Assembly: GCF_900111365.1 (NCBI RefSeq)
Contig: NZ_FOGZ01000009.1
Span: forward strand, 40,298 to 104,297
Length of the DNA: 64,000 nucleotides
DNA from: Propionibacterium cyclohexanicum
GTDB lineage: Bacteria; Actinomycetota; Actinomycetes; Propionibacteriales; Propionibacteriaceae
Reading direction: 5' to 3'
Positions 1 through 9,215 of the stretch are shown here, piece by piece. Each line of letters begins with the position of its first letter. Position 1 is the stretch's first letter. The notes under the pieces were generated by a model. The model was given only the letters and a program-made list of their open reading frames with translations. It was not told the origin of the DNA and made no database searches. Both the position numbers and the translations under genes were made by a program.

Positions 1-884
1 ACGTGAAGGTGAGCTACGGCGGCGGCGGCTCGGGCCAGGGCCAGAGCGACTTCAAGAGCGGCGCAGTGTCCTTCGCCGGCTCGGACGCCGTGCTCACGGA
101 CGCAGACATGAAGGCTGGCAACTTCGGCCAGTGCACCTCCTCCTCGAACGCCCTGAACCTGCCCGTCTACATCTCGCCGATCGCGATCGTCTTCCACCTC
201 GACGGTGTCACCGACCTCAATCTCGACGCCCCCACCACGGCCAAGATCTTCTCCGGCAAGATCACCACCTGGAACGACCCGGCCATCAAGGCCCTCAACC
301 CCAGCGCCAACCTGCCCAGCTCTCCGATCTCGGTCGTGCACCGCGCCGACAAGTCGGGCACCACCGAGAACTTCACCGACACGCTGCACGTCACCGCACC
401 CGACATCTGGACCGAGGCCGGTTCCCAGACCTGGCCCACCGCCTTCGCCGGCGAGTCGGCCAATGGCACCTCCGGTGTCGTGACCGCAGTGAAGAATGGT
501 GCCGGCACCATCGGATACGCCGATGAGTCCCAGGCCAAGGATCTGAGCATCGCGAAGTTCGGCACCTCGGGCAACTTCGTCGGCCCGACCGCCGAGGCCG
601 CCGCCCAGGTCGTCGAGGCCTCCCCCCAGATGCCGAACCGCCCCGCCAAGGACGTCTCGCTGCAGCTCGACCGCAAGGCCTCCGGCTATCCCTTCGTGCT
701 GGTGTCCTATCTGCTCGCCTGCGAGGAGTACAAGGATTCGAACACCGCGGCCCTGGTGAAGTCGTACCTGGGCTATGTGTCCAGCTCTGAGGGCCAGCAG
801 GTCGCCCAGCAGAATGCCGGAAGCGCCCCGCTGCCCAGCGCCCTGGCGACCAAGGTCAAGGACGCGATCGACTCGATCAAGTAA
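1..884 (+). CDS. pstS: Phosphate ABC transporter substrate-binding protein PstS (5' partial)
   Basis: Periplasmic-type phosphate-binding protein that delivers phosphate to PstCAB at the outer face of the membrane. The window opens inside the gene: the frame is already open at the first bases, and the signal peptide and lipobox are missing. The 293 visible residues show PstS features: the Gly-rich GGGGSG/GQ loop near the start, the DAVLTD stretch, the P-V-Y-ISPIAIVFH strand, IFSGKITTWNDPAI, and the phosphate-binding SGTTENFTD segment. It is the first gene of pstS-pstC-pstA-pstB, separated from pstC by 128 bases that hold a strong hairpin. Identity is secure; only the 5' end is unknown. Confidence 0.95.
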   Translation, partial: VKVSYGGGGSGQGQSDFKSGAVSFAGSDAVLTDADMKAGNFGQCTSSSNALNLPVYISPIAIVFHLDGVTDLNLDAPTTAKIFSGKITTWNDPAIKALNPSANLPSSPISVVHRADKSGTTENFTDTLHVTAPDIWTEAGSQTWPTAFAGESANGTSGVVTAVKNGAGTIGYADESQAKDLSIAKFGTSGNFVGPTAEAAAQVVEASPQMPNRPAKDVSLQLDRKASGYPFVLVSYLLACEEYKDSNTAALVKSYLGYVSSSEGQQVAQQNAGSAPLPSALATKVKDAIDSIK

Positions 885-950
885 CAAGAACAACTGCGGT
901 TCCACCGCGCACTGTGGGGTGCGCCCGCTCTGGCCCGGCAGGCAGGGCGG

Positions 951-978
951 GCGGGCCCCACGTTCGCGTGGGGCCCGC
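951..978 (+). terminator. 12-bp hairpin with UUCG loop between pstS and pstC
   Basis: Bases 951-962 pair perfectly with 967-978 around a TTCG tetraloop, 66 bases after the pstS stop and 34 before pstC. There is no T tract after it. Such a hairpin could stop part of the transcription or protect the pstS message from 3' decay, giving more binding protein than permease. That role is inferred from position. Confidence 0.6.
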
Positions 979-1012
979 TCCTGCCACCCGTTCGCACAAC
1001 CTTGGAGATGTG

Positions 1013-1978
1013 ATGTCGTCGCAAACTGCCCAGCCGGCGATGACTGATGAATCATTGAGCCCGTCGAGCAAGAGCCATGGAGATTCCGTCTTCAAGGGCC
1101 TGTCGACGGGCTCCGGTGTCCTCATCGTCGTCATCCTGGCCGCCGTGGCCATCTTCCTCATCGTCCAGGCCGCCCCTGCGCTCACCCACCAGGACTTCCC
1201 GCTGGGTGACGGCAGCAATGGCGGCATCCTGAGCTATGTCGGACCCTATCTGTTCGGAACTCTCTACTCGGCGGTCCTCGCTCTCGTCCTGGCTGTACCC
1301 ATCGGAGTGGGAATCGCCCTGTTCATCGCGCTCTATGCCCCGCGACGGTTCGCCTCGGGACTCGGATATGTCATCGACCTGCTTGCCGCGGTGCCTTCGG
1401 TGGTCTACGGCCTGTGGGGCCTCCAGACGCTCTCGCTGATCCTGCAGCCCGTCCACCGCTGGCTGGGCGACTATCTGGGCTTCATCCCCCTGTTCGGGGG
1501 CCGGGTCTCGGGTACCGGACGCTCGATGCTCACCGCCGTCGTGGTCCTCGCCGTCATGGTGCTGCCGATCATCACCTCGATGTGCCGGGAGGTCTTCCTC
1601 CAGGTGCCCGATCGGCAGATCGAAGCCTCCTACGCCCTGGGCGCCACTCGCTGGGAGATGATCCGCCAGGTCGTCTTCCCCTATTCCCAGTCGGGCATCA
1701 TCTCCGCCTCGATGCTCGCGCTGGGTCGCGCGCTCGGGGAGACGATGGCCGTGGCGATGGTCCTGTCTGCGGCGCGGGTCGTGAACTTCTCGATCATCAC
1801 CTCCACGAGCTCAGGCACCATCGCCTCGAACATCGCCCTGTCATTCCCCGAGGCCACCGGCTTGACCCGAAACCTGCTGATCGCCACCGGCCTGGTCCTG
1901 TTCGTCATCACCTTCGTGGTCAACTTCATTTCACGCTGGGTCGTTGCCCGCCGCGCCGATTTCTCGGGAGCAAACTGA
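1013..1978 (+). CDS. pstC: Phosphate ABC transporter permease PstC
   Basis: Inner-membrane permease subunit that forms the phosphate channel with PstA. The 321 residues carry six hydrophobic segments, the first near residues 25-50, and the ABC permease coupling loop EASYALGATRWEMI followed by the RALGETMAVAMV helix typical of PstC. The ATG at 1013 is chosen because GGAG lies five bases upstream; the open frame reaches further back but that stretch is the hairpin region. The stop overlaps the pstA start in an ATGA, so the two are translationally coupled. Confidence 0.95.
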   Translation: MSSQTAQPAMTDESLSPSSKSHGDSVFKGLSTGSGVLIVVILAAVAIFLIVQAAPALTHQDFPLGDGSNGGILSYVGPYLFGTLYSAVLALVLAVPIGVGIALFIALYAPRRFASGLGYVIDLLAAVPSVVYGLWGLQTLSLILQPVHRWLGDYLGFIPLFGGRVSGTGRSMLTAVVVLAVMVLPIITSMCREVFLQVPDRQIEASYALGATRWEMIRQVVFPYSQSGIISASMLALGRALGETMAVAMVLSAARVVNFSIITSTSSGTIASNIALSFPEATGLTRNLLIATGLVLFVITFVVNFISRWVVARRADFSGAN

Positions 1979-3084
1979 TGAGCAATTCCACATCACAGCA
2001 GTTGCGCCAGCATGAGCCTGCCCCGACGGATCTCGAGAGACTGTTCAGCGACTCGCTCACCGCCGCTCGGCTGCCGCGTTTCACCTCGCTGGGACTGCTG
2101 GTCCTCAGCTTCGCAGTGGCTGCGCTGTTCGACGTGATCACCGGACACAACGGCCTGGCCCGGCTCGCGGTCATTGGCGTCCTGCTCTACCTCATCGTGC
2201 ACTTCATCGTCGCTCGGGCAGTCGAGGGTGGCCGCCCGGCCACCGATGGCCTGGCCCGCGATCTGGTCACCCTCGCATTCATCGTTGCGCTCATCCCGCT
2301 CATCTCGCTCATCTTCGAAACCCTCAAGCAGGGCCTCGTGCGCTTTGATGCGGACTACTTCACGAAGAGCATGTGGGGTGTCATCAATACCGGAGGCGGC
2401 GCCGCCCACGCCATTCAAGGCACCCTCATCGTCACCGCGCTGTCGACCATCATCTCGGTGCCCATCGGCCTGTTCACCGCCATCTACCTGGTGGAGTACG
2501 GGCATGGCCGGCTCTCTCGGGCGATCACCCTGCTCGTCGACGTGATGACCGGCATCCCCTCGATCGTGGCAGGCCTGTTCGCCTACTCGCTGTTCGTGCT
2601 CATCGTCGGCGTGGCCCAGGCCCGAATGGGCTTCACCGGAGCCGTGTCGCTGTGCGTGCTGATGATCCCCTATGTGGTGCGCTCCGCAGAGGAGATGCTG
2701 AGTCTGGTGCCGAATTCGCTGCGCGAGGCCAGCTACGCGCTAGGGGTCACGAAGTGGCTGACGATCGTGAGGATCGTCATCCCGACGGCACTGTCCGGCA
2801 TCGTCTCGGGCGTGGTCATCGCCATCGCCCGAGTCATCGGCGAGACCGCCCCCCTGCTCATCACCGCCGGATTCGTGAACTGGAAGAATCCCAACCCCTT
2901 CAGCGGCGAGATGACCACCCTCCCGGTGTTCGTCTACAACCAGGTGATGGTGCCCGGCGTCCCCCAGCAGCCCTTCTACGACCGGGCCTGGACCGGCGCC
3001 CTGGTGCTCATCCTCATCGTCATGGTGCTGAACCTGCTAGGCCGGTTCATCTCTGCTCGTTTCTCTCCGAAGACCAAGAAGTGA
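1978..3084 (+). CDS. pstA: Phosphate ABC transporter permease PstA
   Basis: Second permease subunit of the phosphate importer. It has 368 residues with an N-terminal extension of about 100 residues carrying two extra hydrophobic helices, then the permease core with the coupling loop [20 protein letters not shown] and the [12 protein letters not shown] helix. The ATG at 1978 overlaps the pstC TGA. The frame is open far upstream, but that part is a shadow of pstC. pstB follows after 13 bases. Confidence 0.95.
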   Translation: MSNSTSQQLRQHEPAPTDLERLFSDSLTAARLPRFTSLGLLVLSFAVAALFDVITGHNGLARLAVIGVLLYLIVHFIVARAVEGGRPATDGLARDLVTLAFIVALIPLISLIFETLKQGLVRFDADYFTKSMWGVINTGGGAAHAIQGTLIVTALSTIISVPIGLFTAIYLVEYGHGRLSRAITLLVDVMTGIPSIVAGLFAYSLFVLIVGVAQARMGFTGAVSLCVLMIPYVVRSAEEMLSLVPNSLREASYALGVTKWLTIVRIVIPTALSGIVSGVVIAIARVIGETAPLLITAGFVNWKNPNPFSGEMTTLPVFVYNQVMVPGVPQQPFYDRAWTGALVLILIVMVLNLLGRFISARFSPKTKK

Positions 3085-3097
3085 AGGACCCACGATC

Positions 3098-3877
3098 ATG
3101 GCCAAGCGCATTGAACTGAAGAAGCTGAACATCCACTACGGAGATTTCCTCGCCGTCAAGGATGTCGACATGATGATCGAGCCGCGTTCGGTCACTGCCT
3201 TCATCGGGCCCTCGGGCTGCGGCAAGTCCACCGTGCTGCGCAGCCTCAATCGGATGCTCGAGGTCACTCCCGGGGCCCGGGTCGACGGCGAGGTGCTGCT
3301 CGACAATGTGAATCTCTACGACAAGGCGGTGGACCCGGTCCGTGTCCGCCGCCAAGTGGGCATGGTCTTCCAGCAGCCCAATCCCTTCCCGACGATGTCG
3401 ATCCGCGAGAACGTGCTGGCCGGCATCCAGTTGAACAACAAGCGGATGGCGCACTCGGAGAAGGAGGAGGTGCTCGAGAGGTCACTGCGTTCGGCGAATC
3501 TGTGGAACGAGGTCAAGGACCGGCTGGATCGGCCCGGATCGAGCCTGTCGGGCGGTCAGCAGCAGCGGCTGTGCATCGCCCGGGCCACCGCGGTTCAGCC
3601 CGAGGTGCTCCTCATGGACGAGCCGTGCTCTGCCCTCGACCCCATCTCGACGCTCGCGATCGAGGATCTCATCCAGGAGCTCAAGGAGGACTACACGGTC
3701 GTCATCGTCACACACAACATGCAGCAGGCTGCCCGGGTGAGCGAGAAGACCGGCTTCTTCACGATCAACGGAACGGGCATGCCGGGGCATCTCGTGGAAT
3801 TCGACAACACCGAGACGATCTTCTCCAACCCGAAGGAGAAGCAGACCGAGGACTACATCACCGGTCGCTTCGGCTGA
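3098..3877 (+). CDS. pstB: Phosphate ABC transporter ATP-binding protein PstB
   Basis: Cytoplasmic ATPase that powers the Pst importer. The 259 residues contain Walker [10 protein letters not shown] (about 34-42), the Q-loop VFQQPNPFP, the signature LSGGQQQR, Walker [13 protein letters not shown] and the switch histidine in [10 protein letters not shown]. Length matches PstB (about 258). A GAAGG ribosome-binding site lies just upstream. No phoU follows: the next gene is on the other strand after a long hairpin. Confidence 0.97.
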   Translation: MAKRIELKKLNIHYGDFLAVKDVDMMIEPRSVTAFIGPSGCGKSTVLRSLNRMLEVTPGARVDGEVLLDNVNLYDKAVDPVRVRRQVGMVFQQPNPFPTMSIRENVLAGIQLNNKRMAHSEKEEVLERSLRSANLWNEVKDRLDRPGSSLSGGQQQRLCIARATAVQPEVLLMDEPCSALDPISTLAIEDLIQELKEDYTVVIVTHNMQQAARVSEKTGFFTINGTGMPGHLVEFDNTETIFSNPKEKQTEDYITGRFG

Positions 3878-3883
3878 TCGAGC

Positions 3884-3929
3884 CGCAAGGATCCCGCTGG
3901 CATGGTGTTGTGCCGGCGGGATCCTTGCG
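3884..3929. terminator. Long hairpin between convergent pstB and GH3 genes
   Basis: Bases 3884-3897 pair with 3916-3929 without mismatch (14 bp), and an inner GGCA/TGCC pair extends the stem. It lies 7 bases after the pstB stop and directly abuts the stop of the minus-strand glycosidase, so it can serve both. There is no clear T tract. Confidence 0.75.
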
Positions 3930-5201
3930 TCACGGGGCCGACGCGGGCTGCTGTGGTATCGGGTCGGCCCGAGTCCGCTCTCGGGACTCTGCGGGCTGGC
4001 AGCCGACAAGTCCAGCGCTGTGCTTCAGCGCGAGGACCCGGGCCGCCTTGGTGACCAGCTGGGCGCCGAACGCCGGATCGGACCGGGCGGTGCGCACCGT
4101 GTCGGCCTTCATGGCGGCGACGCTGAGGGGGTCGACGTCGAGGGCAAGATCTCCGCCTGCCCTCAGGAAGGAGGTGCCGCGGCTGGCCACCGGATAATCG
4201 GCCAGTGCCGCCGCGGCCCCCAGGTCATCGGAGACGATCACCTTGTCGAAACCGAGACGCTGGCGAAGGATGCCGGTGATGATGTCCGGCGAGAAGATCG
4301 CGGGGTTTTGCGGATCGATGCGGTCATAGACGACCGAGCCGACCATCACCGAGTCGGTGCGTGCGGCGAGGTCCGCGAAGACGTCCACCTCCGGGGAGTC
4401 AGACGTGGTCACGGTGTCATGGGCCACCCCGAAGTCGGTGTTGACGGTCACATTGCCCAGCCCTGGGAAATGCTTGATGCTGCTCAGCTCGCCTGCGTCG
4501 TGCAGACCCCCGATGACCGCCGAAGCATTCGCGACGACGTCGGTCCTGGTGGCGCCGTAGCCCCGGCCCAACTGGCCGATAGGAGCGTTTGCGGCGGTAT
4601 TGGCGGCGGGCACCAGGTCGGCGACGGGCCCGAGGTCGTAGCGCACCCCCGCGTCGCGCAGCTGCCCGCCCCACATCCCCCACTGGGCTCGCAGCGTGCC
4701 GGTGGGCAGCGCAGCCTGGCTGCTCGCCGCCGGTATGGCGCCAAATCCCGGCCCTGCAAGCCTTTGCACCTGCCCACCCTCCTGATCGGCGGCCACCAGA
4801 AGATCCGGATCCGCGGCGCGGAGCGCGGCGGTGAGCTCACCGGTGGCTCGTGCACCGCCCGGATCGGCCATGAGTACCACCGAACCGACCTGCTGGGCGG
4901 CCAGCTGTGCGCTGGCCTGGCTGGCGGTCGTGACGGTGATGGCCCCCATGTACAGCAGGTCCACCTGCTCGTCGAGGTCGAGCTCGCTCGCTGCGGCGAG
5001 GCAGCTTCCCGGCGACGCGGACGATTCGTCCGCTTGGCTGGTGGGCGAGCTCAGCCCCGCCGTGCTCGCGGCGGGGGATGGGGACCCGGGCGGGGCGGAA
5101 ACCGGCGCAGGGTGGGTCGGATCGGCTACCGCGCAGGCGCACAGGACGCTTGCCAGGGCGATGCCCAGCAGGCCCTGGCGACCGTGGCACGCCAGTCTCA
5201 C
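3930..5201 (-). CDS. Glycoside hydrolase family 3 lipoprotein (NagZ/LpqI-like)
   Basis: Probable membrane-anchored beta-N-acetylglucosaminidase-type enzyme acting on cell-wall fragments. The GTG at 5201 overlaps the mycothione reductase stop (GTGA) and gives a 423-residue protein beginning with a short signal peptide and the lipobox L-C-A-C (Cys23), then a Pro/Ser/Ala-rich linker to about residue 75. The GH3 barrel shows DQEGGQVQRL, GPVADLVP, KHFPGLGN and SDDLGAA, the last holding the expected aspartate nucleophile. The DSH acid/base loop of NagZ is not recognisable: the matching stretch reads NTDFGVAHD. Substrate is therefore uncertain. The frame is open another 84 codons upstream, inside mtr. 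Confidence 0.8.
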   Translation of the reverse strand: MRLACHGRQGLLGIALASVLCACAVADPTHPAPVSAPPGSPSPAASTAGLSSPTSQADESSASPGSCLAAASELDLDEQVDLLYMGAITVTTASQASAQLAAQQVGSVVLMADPGGARATGELTAALRAADPDLLVAADQEGGQVQRLAGPGFGAIPAASSQAALPTGTLRAQWGMWGGQLRDAGVRYDLGPVADLVPAANTAANAPIGQLGRGYGATRTDVVANASAVIGGLHDAGELSSIKHFPGLGNVTVNTDFGVAHDTVTTSDSPEVDVFADLAARTDSVMVGSVVYDRIDPQNPAIFSPDIITGILRQRLGFDKVIVSDDLGAAAALADYPVASRGTSFLRAGGDLALDVDPLSVAAMKADTVRTARSDPAFGAQLVTKAARVLALKHSAGLVGCQPAESRERTRADPIPQQPASAP

Positions 5202-6628
5202 GAGGCGTCTCGATATGCCTCGCACTGGGCTGCGATCGACAACAGTGCGTTCTCCACCACCTCGGCAAGCTCGGGATGTGCCCAGTACTGCCCGCGCGCC
5301 ATCTGCTGGGCATCGATCCCGAAGCTCATGGCGGTCACCAGCAGCTGGCCCAGCTCGGGGGCCTCGGGGCCGATGAGATGGGCGCCCAGCAGCCGGCCAG
5401 TCTTCGGATCGGCCAGCAGCTTGACGAAGCTGGTGCGGTCGTCCAGGGCCCAACCATAGGCAACTGAGGAGAAGTCCTGCACGACGTGCACGAAGGGCTG
5501 GCCCGCTGCCTCCAGCTCCTGCTGGGTGGCGCCGACCACGAACATGGGAGGGTCGGTGAAGATTGCCTGCGGGATGACCTCTCGCCTGGTTGACACGAGG
5601 TCGTCGGGGTGAAGCAGATTGTGCTGCACGGTACGGGCCTGGGCGTTGGCGACGTGCTTGAGCAGGTGGTGGTCGCAGACATCGCCGAGCGCCCAGATGT
5701 GCGGCTGGCTGGTGCGCTGGTGGGCGTCGGTGACGACGAAGCCCTCGTCGTCCACCGCGACGCCGGCCTTCTCGACTGCCAGGAGATCACCGTTGGGCAC
5801 ATTGCCGAGCGCCAGCAGCATGGCATCGGCGGTATAGCTGTACTGCACGCCGTCGGCGTCGTGGGTCCAGACGATGAGGCCCCCGCTGTGGCTCGGCTCG
5901 ACCCGGCTCAGCTGCTGGTTGAGTTTGACCGAATACCGTTCGCTGGCCAGCTTCGTCGCTGCGGCGCGCAGATCGCCGTCGAGCCTGCGCAGCAGCGTCG
6001 GCCCGCGGTGCACGACAGTGACGCGGGATCCGTATGCGGAGAAGACATGGCCCAGCTCCACGGCGATGGTGCCGCCCCCGACGATGACCAGCTGACGGGG
6101 TAGGCGCTTCACCCGCGTAATGGTCTCGTAGGTATGGATGAGCCCGGCCAGATCGGGGTCATCCAGGCCTGGCACATCGAGGTGGCGGGGCCGGGATCCG
6201 GCTGCGATGACGAACTGCTCGGCGCTGATGGTTCGCCGACCGACCTGCAGGCGATGGGCATCGAGGAATGCGGCCGGCTCGCGCAGCACGGTGACGTTCT
6301 CGTTCTTCTCGCGCCACTCCAGGCCTGCCGTGGAGATCGCATTGGTCCGCCCGAAGACCCGCTTCTGGATTGCCGCGAAGTCGACCCCGTTCAGATGCAG
6401 GCTGACGCCCAGCCGCTGGGCCTGCGCCGGCGCCATCGCGAAATCGGCGGGAACGACGAGCATCTTGGTGGGGATGCAGCCGACATTGAGACAGGTTCCC
6501 CCGAACCACTCCTGTTCGCCGACCCCTTGGTCGACCAACGCGACGGCCTGATCATCGAACTGTTCGTCGATGATGGTGTTGCCACTGCCCGAGCCGATGA
6601 TGCAGAGGTCGAAGTGATCGCGCGTCAT
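5198..6628 (-). CDS. mtr: Mycothione reductase
   Basis: Flavoprotein that reduces mycothiol disulfide with NADPH and so maintains the mycothiol pool of actinobacteria. The 476 residues begin DHFDLCIIGSGSGN (FAD-binding), followed by the redox disulfide motif GGTCLNVGCIPTKM, the NAD(P)-binding VIVGGGTIAVELGHVF, the second FAD motif WALGDVCDHHLLKHVAN, and the C-terminal HPELAEVVENAL with the catalytic His. The ending MARGQYWAHPELAEVVENALL is very close to the mycobacterial enzyme as I remember it. The ATG at 6628 puts the dinucleotide fold at the N-terminus as in the family; a start 13 codons upstream is possible. Confidence 0.93.
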   Translation of the reverse strand: MTRDHFDLCIIGSGSGNTIIDEQFDDQAVALVDQGVGEQEWFGGTCLNVGCIPTKMLVVPADFAMAPAQAQRLGVSLHLNGVDFAAIQKRVFGRTNAISTAGLEWREKNENVTVLREPAAFLDAHRLQVGRRTISAEQFVIAAGSRPRHLDVPGLDDPDLAGLIHTYETITRVKRLPRQLVIVGGGTIAVELGHVFSAYGSRVTVVHRGPTLLRRLDGDLRAAATKLASERYSVKLNQQLSRVEPSHSGGLIVWTHDADGVQYSYTADAMLLALGNVPNGDLLAVEKAGVAVDDEGFVVTDAHQRTSQPHIWALGDVCDHHLLKHVANAQARTVQHNLLHPDDLVSTRREVIPQAIFTDPPMFVVGATQQELEAAGQPFVHVVQDFSSVAYGWALDDRTSFVKLLADPKTGRLLGAHLIGPEAPELGQLLVTAMSFGIDAQQMARGQYWAHPELAEVVENALLSIAAQCEAYRDAS

Positions 6629-6688
6629 GTGCCCATGATTCCACGCAGACATTGCTGCGACGGCCATTGCCCCGCCGCGCGATGCGGA

Positions 6689-7348
6689 TCAGCTGCCCGT
6701 GCTGATGGAGGAGTTGCCGTCCTTGCCGAGCAACATGGCAGCCGGCTCCTCGTAGCTGATCTGCACGCAGCGACCGGACAGGAAATGGAAGGTGGTGACC
6801 GATGCCAGCGAGCACCGTCTTCCGGTCGGCAGATGCGCCACTCGGCGTCCCTCCATGGCGAGCCGCAGAATCCAGATCGGTGACTGATGGCTCACCATGA
6901 TCGCCTGGCCACCGGGTCCTGCGGCCTGCGCGGCGTCGTGCAGGGCATCGACCATCCGGGTGGCGATATCGGTGTAGGGCTCTCCCCAGCTGGGCCTCAG
7001 GGGGTTGCGCAGCGCCAGCCAGTTGCGTGGCGCGAGCAGCGCCTGGTGGTACTTTCCGAAGCGCTGGCCAGCGAAGCTGCTGGCGGCTTCGAGAAGACGA
7101 TCGTCGACAACGACCTCCACCCCGGAATGGCCGCTGGCGATCGGCTGCATGGTCTGGCGGGCACGCAGCAGCGGGCTCACCCGCAGGTGAGTGATCGGCA
7201 TCTGCTCGAAATGGCGGGCGAGCAGCGTGGCCATCGCCATGCCGTTGCGCGACAGGTGGTAGCCGGGGAGCCGCTCGTAGAGCACCCCCTCGGGATTGTG
7301 CACCTCCCCGTGTCGCACGACGTGCACAAGTGTCCGTTCGATCGCCAC
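6689..7348 (-). CDS. Histidine phosphatase (phosphoglycerate-mutase) family protein
   Basis: Cytoplasmic phosphatase of the branch-1 histidine phosphatase superfamily, 219 residues. The phosphohistidine motif is VRHGEVHNP (about residues 11-19), a second arginine is in LRARQTM, and the later catalytic histidine is in MVSHQSPI. The start is GTG at 7348, with a good GAGGAG site about nine bases upstream. It follows hemD by 35 bases on the same strand and precedes mtr by 60, so a common transcript is likely. The substrate cannot be read from sequence. Confidence 0.85.
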   Translation of the reverse strand: MAIERTLVHVVRHGEVHNPEGVLYERLPGYHLSRNGMAMATLLARHFEQMPITHLRVSPLLRARQTMQPIASGHSGVEVVVDDRLLEAASSFAGQRFGKYHQALLAPRNWLALRNPLRPSWGEPYTDIATRMVDALHDAAQAAGPGGQAIMVSHQSPIWILRLAMEGRRVAHLPTGRRCSLASVTTFHFLSGRCVQISYEEPAAMLLGKDGNSSISTGS

Positions 7349-7383
7349 CTCGTGTCCTCTCCTCGGGGCCTGCCGGCTCCAGT

Positions 7384-8997
7384 TCAGTGTGAGGCCCGGC
7401 GACGACGCTTCGCCGAGGGCCTGGTGACGGTCTGGCCTGCTGCCGCCAGCGCGTCGCGGCGCCGGCGCGCCATCTCCGCCAGCGCGTCGGCAAGCTCGAT
7501 CTGGCCGGGCCGGGGGGCCATGGCGTCGACTCTCAGCCCGTGCTCCTCGCAGGCCTCGACGGTTGCCGGGCCGATGGCGACCACCAGCGTCTGGGCGTGC
7601 GGCTTGCCCGCGATGCCCACAAGATTGCGCACCGTGGTGGAGGACGTGAACGCCACCGCGTCGAAGCGCCCGCTCTTGATGGCCTCGCGGGTCTCCAACG
7701 GCGGGGGGGCAGCCCGGACCGTCCGGTAGGCAGTCACATCGTCGACTTCCCAGCCCAATTCTGTCAGGCCGACTGCGAGCGGCTCGGTGGCGATATCGGC
7801 CCGGGGAACGAACACCTTGTTGATCGGATCGAGCACCTCGTCATAGGCCGGGAACTCGCCGGCGAGCCCGGCGACCGTCTGTACTGTGCTGGGACTGAGA
7901 TCGGGCGCAATGCCCCAGGTATGCAGCGCGGACGCGGTGTCAGCCCCCACCGTGGCGATGCGCAGTCCCGAAAGCGCCCGGGAGTCGAGCCCGTATTCCT
8001 CGAGTTTCCCGAAGACGGCCCGGACAGCATGCGCGCTGGTGAACACGACCCACTCGTAGCGTCCGTCGACCATGCCCCTGACTGCCTTGTCGAGCTGCTG
8101 GGGGTTGCGCGGCGGCTCCACCGAGATGGTGGCCACCTCCTCGCTGACCGCCCCGTGCAGACGCAGGCGTTCGACGAGCCGACGGCAGTCGGCTCCGGTG
8201 CGGGGAACGAGCACCCGCCAGCCGAACAACGGCTTGCTCTCGTACCAGTCCAGTGCCTCGTCGCGCTCGGCGGCCGGACCGAGCACAAGGAAGATCGGCT
8301 CGTCGTCCACCGCCTGCTCGCGAGCCACCTTCTCGACCTTCCCGAGCGTCGCGAGCACCGAATGCTGGCGCGGTGTCGCCGCCCCGGTCGTCACCAGGAC
8401 GGGCTCGTCCTTGGCCCGGCCCGCCTGCACCGCACCGGCCACCACGCCGGGTAGCTGGGAGGGCCCGCAGCTCAGTGTGACGCTGCCCTGGGCAGGCAGG
8501 TCGACCATATGGGCGTCGTCGGGTACGGCGACCAGCTGCACAGCATGGCCCGGGAAGCTCACACCGGCCAGGGTTGGCGTCGCCGTGAGCATGGGCACGC
8601 CCGGCACGATGTCGATGGGGCAGCCTGCCCGCGCGCAGGCCTGTGCTTCGCCGGCGATGCCCGCCTCGATGAGCGGATCGCCAGCGACCAGACGCGCGAC
8701 GCTTCGCCCTTCGGAGGCGCTCTTCACCTCGAAATCGACGACATCGGGCAGCTCGGCCAGGAAATGCGTGTCCTCACGGGTCGGCAGTTCTACACCGGCA
8801 TCATCGAGCACTGCACGCAAGGGCTTGGTGGTGATGAGCAGATCGGCCTCGCGAAGCGCTCGGGCACCGGCAAGGGTGAGGAAATCCGCCGAGTTGGGGT
8901 CGACTCCGATGAACGCGATTCTCCCGCCGGTGGTCGCAGTGACCGCCCCGCTGAATTCCTCGGTCTCGCTGATCGTCTCGTCATTCAGCTGGCTCAT
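7384..8997 (-). CDS. hemD: Uroporphyrinogen-III synthase fused to a divergent C-methyltransferase domain
   Basis: Bifunctional-type protein of 537 residues for tetrapyrrole synthesis. The C-terminal half (about 270-500) is uroporphyrinogen-III synthase (FGWRVLVPRTG, VVFTSAHAVRAVF, FVPRADIATEPL, AVAFTSSTTVRNLV), which closes hydroxymethylbilane. The N-terminal half aligns with SAM-dependent CobA/SUMT methyltransferases, but the VGAGPGD loop reads IGVDPNSAD (residues 30-38) and the GGDP motif reads VAGDP, so methyl transfer may be weak or lost. The ATG at 8997 is preceded by GGGAGG at a long spacing. The last residues are Arg/Ser-rich. It lies downstream of bS22. Confidence 0.88.
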   Translation of the reverse strand: MSQLNDETISETEEFSGAVTATTGGRIAFIGVDPNSADFLTLAGARALREADLLITTKPLRAVLDDAGVELPTREDTHFLAELPDVVDFEVKSASEGRSVARLVAGDPLIEAGIAGEAQACARAGCPIDIVPGVPMLTATPTLAGVSFPGHAVQLVAVPDDAHMVDLPAQGSVTLSCGPSQLPGVVAGAVQAGRAKDEPVLVTTGAATPRQHSVLATLGKVEKVAREQAVDDEPIFLVLGPAAERDEALDWYESKPLFGWRVLVPRTGADCRRLVERLRLHGAVSEEVATISVEPPRNPQQLDKAVRGMVDGRYEWVVFTSAHAVRAVFGKLEEYGLDSRALSGLRIATVGADTASALHTWGIAPDLSPSTVQTVAGLAGEFPAYDEVLDPINKVFVPRADIATEPLAVGLTELGWEVDDVTAYRTVRAAPPPLETREAIKSGRFDAVAFTSSTTVRNLVGIAGKPHAQTLVVAIGPATVEACEEHGLRVDAMAPRPGQIELADALAEMARRRRDALAAAGQTVTRPSAKRRRRASH

Positions 8998-9113
8998 TGA
9001 GCGCTTTGCCTCCCAGAGTGTTCGCTGGCCAGATGCGCACTCGGCCCTTGCCGAGCAGACCACTGGCAGGTGTCACTGCGCGGCCATCGGCCTGTTCCTC
9101 GCGGGATCTGCGA

Positions 9114-9215
9114 TTACTTTCCGGCGCGACGGCGCTGAATGCGCGTCTTCTTGAGGAGCTTGCGATGCTTCTTCTTCGCCATCCTCTTGCGACGCTTCTT
9201 GATGACCGAACCCAC
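9114..9215 (-). CDS. Small ribosomal subunit protein bS22 (33 aa)
   Basis: A 33-residue, extremely basic protein with GTG start at 9215: it opens [12 protein letters not shown], continues [18 protein letters not shown] and ends AGK. It matches the tiny actinobacterial ribosomal protein bS22 (AURKAIP1/COX24 family; Rv0500B in M. tuberculosis) almost residue for residue as I recall it, and sits near proC as there. AAAGG lies seven bases before the GTG. The longer in-frame opening to 9377 is unlikely to be translated. Such genes are often missed because of their length. Confidence 0.9.
   Translation of the reverse strand: MGSVIKKRRKRMAKKKHRKLLKKTRIQRRRAGK

Noticed and set aside
3878..3929. phoU after pstB
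   Set aside because: The pst operon ends in a hairpin and the next gene is a convergent glycosidase.
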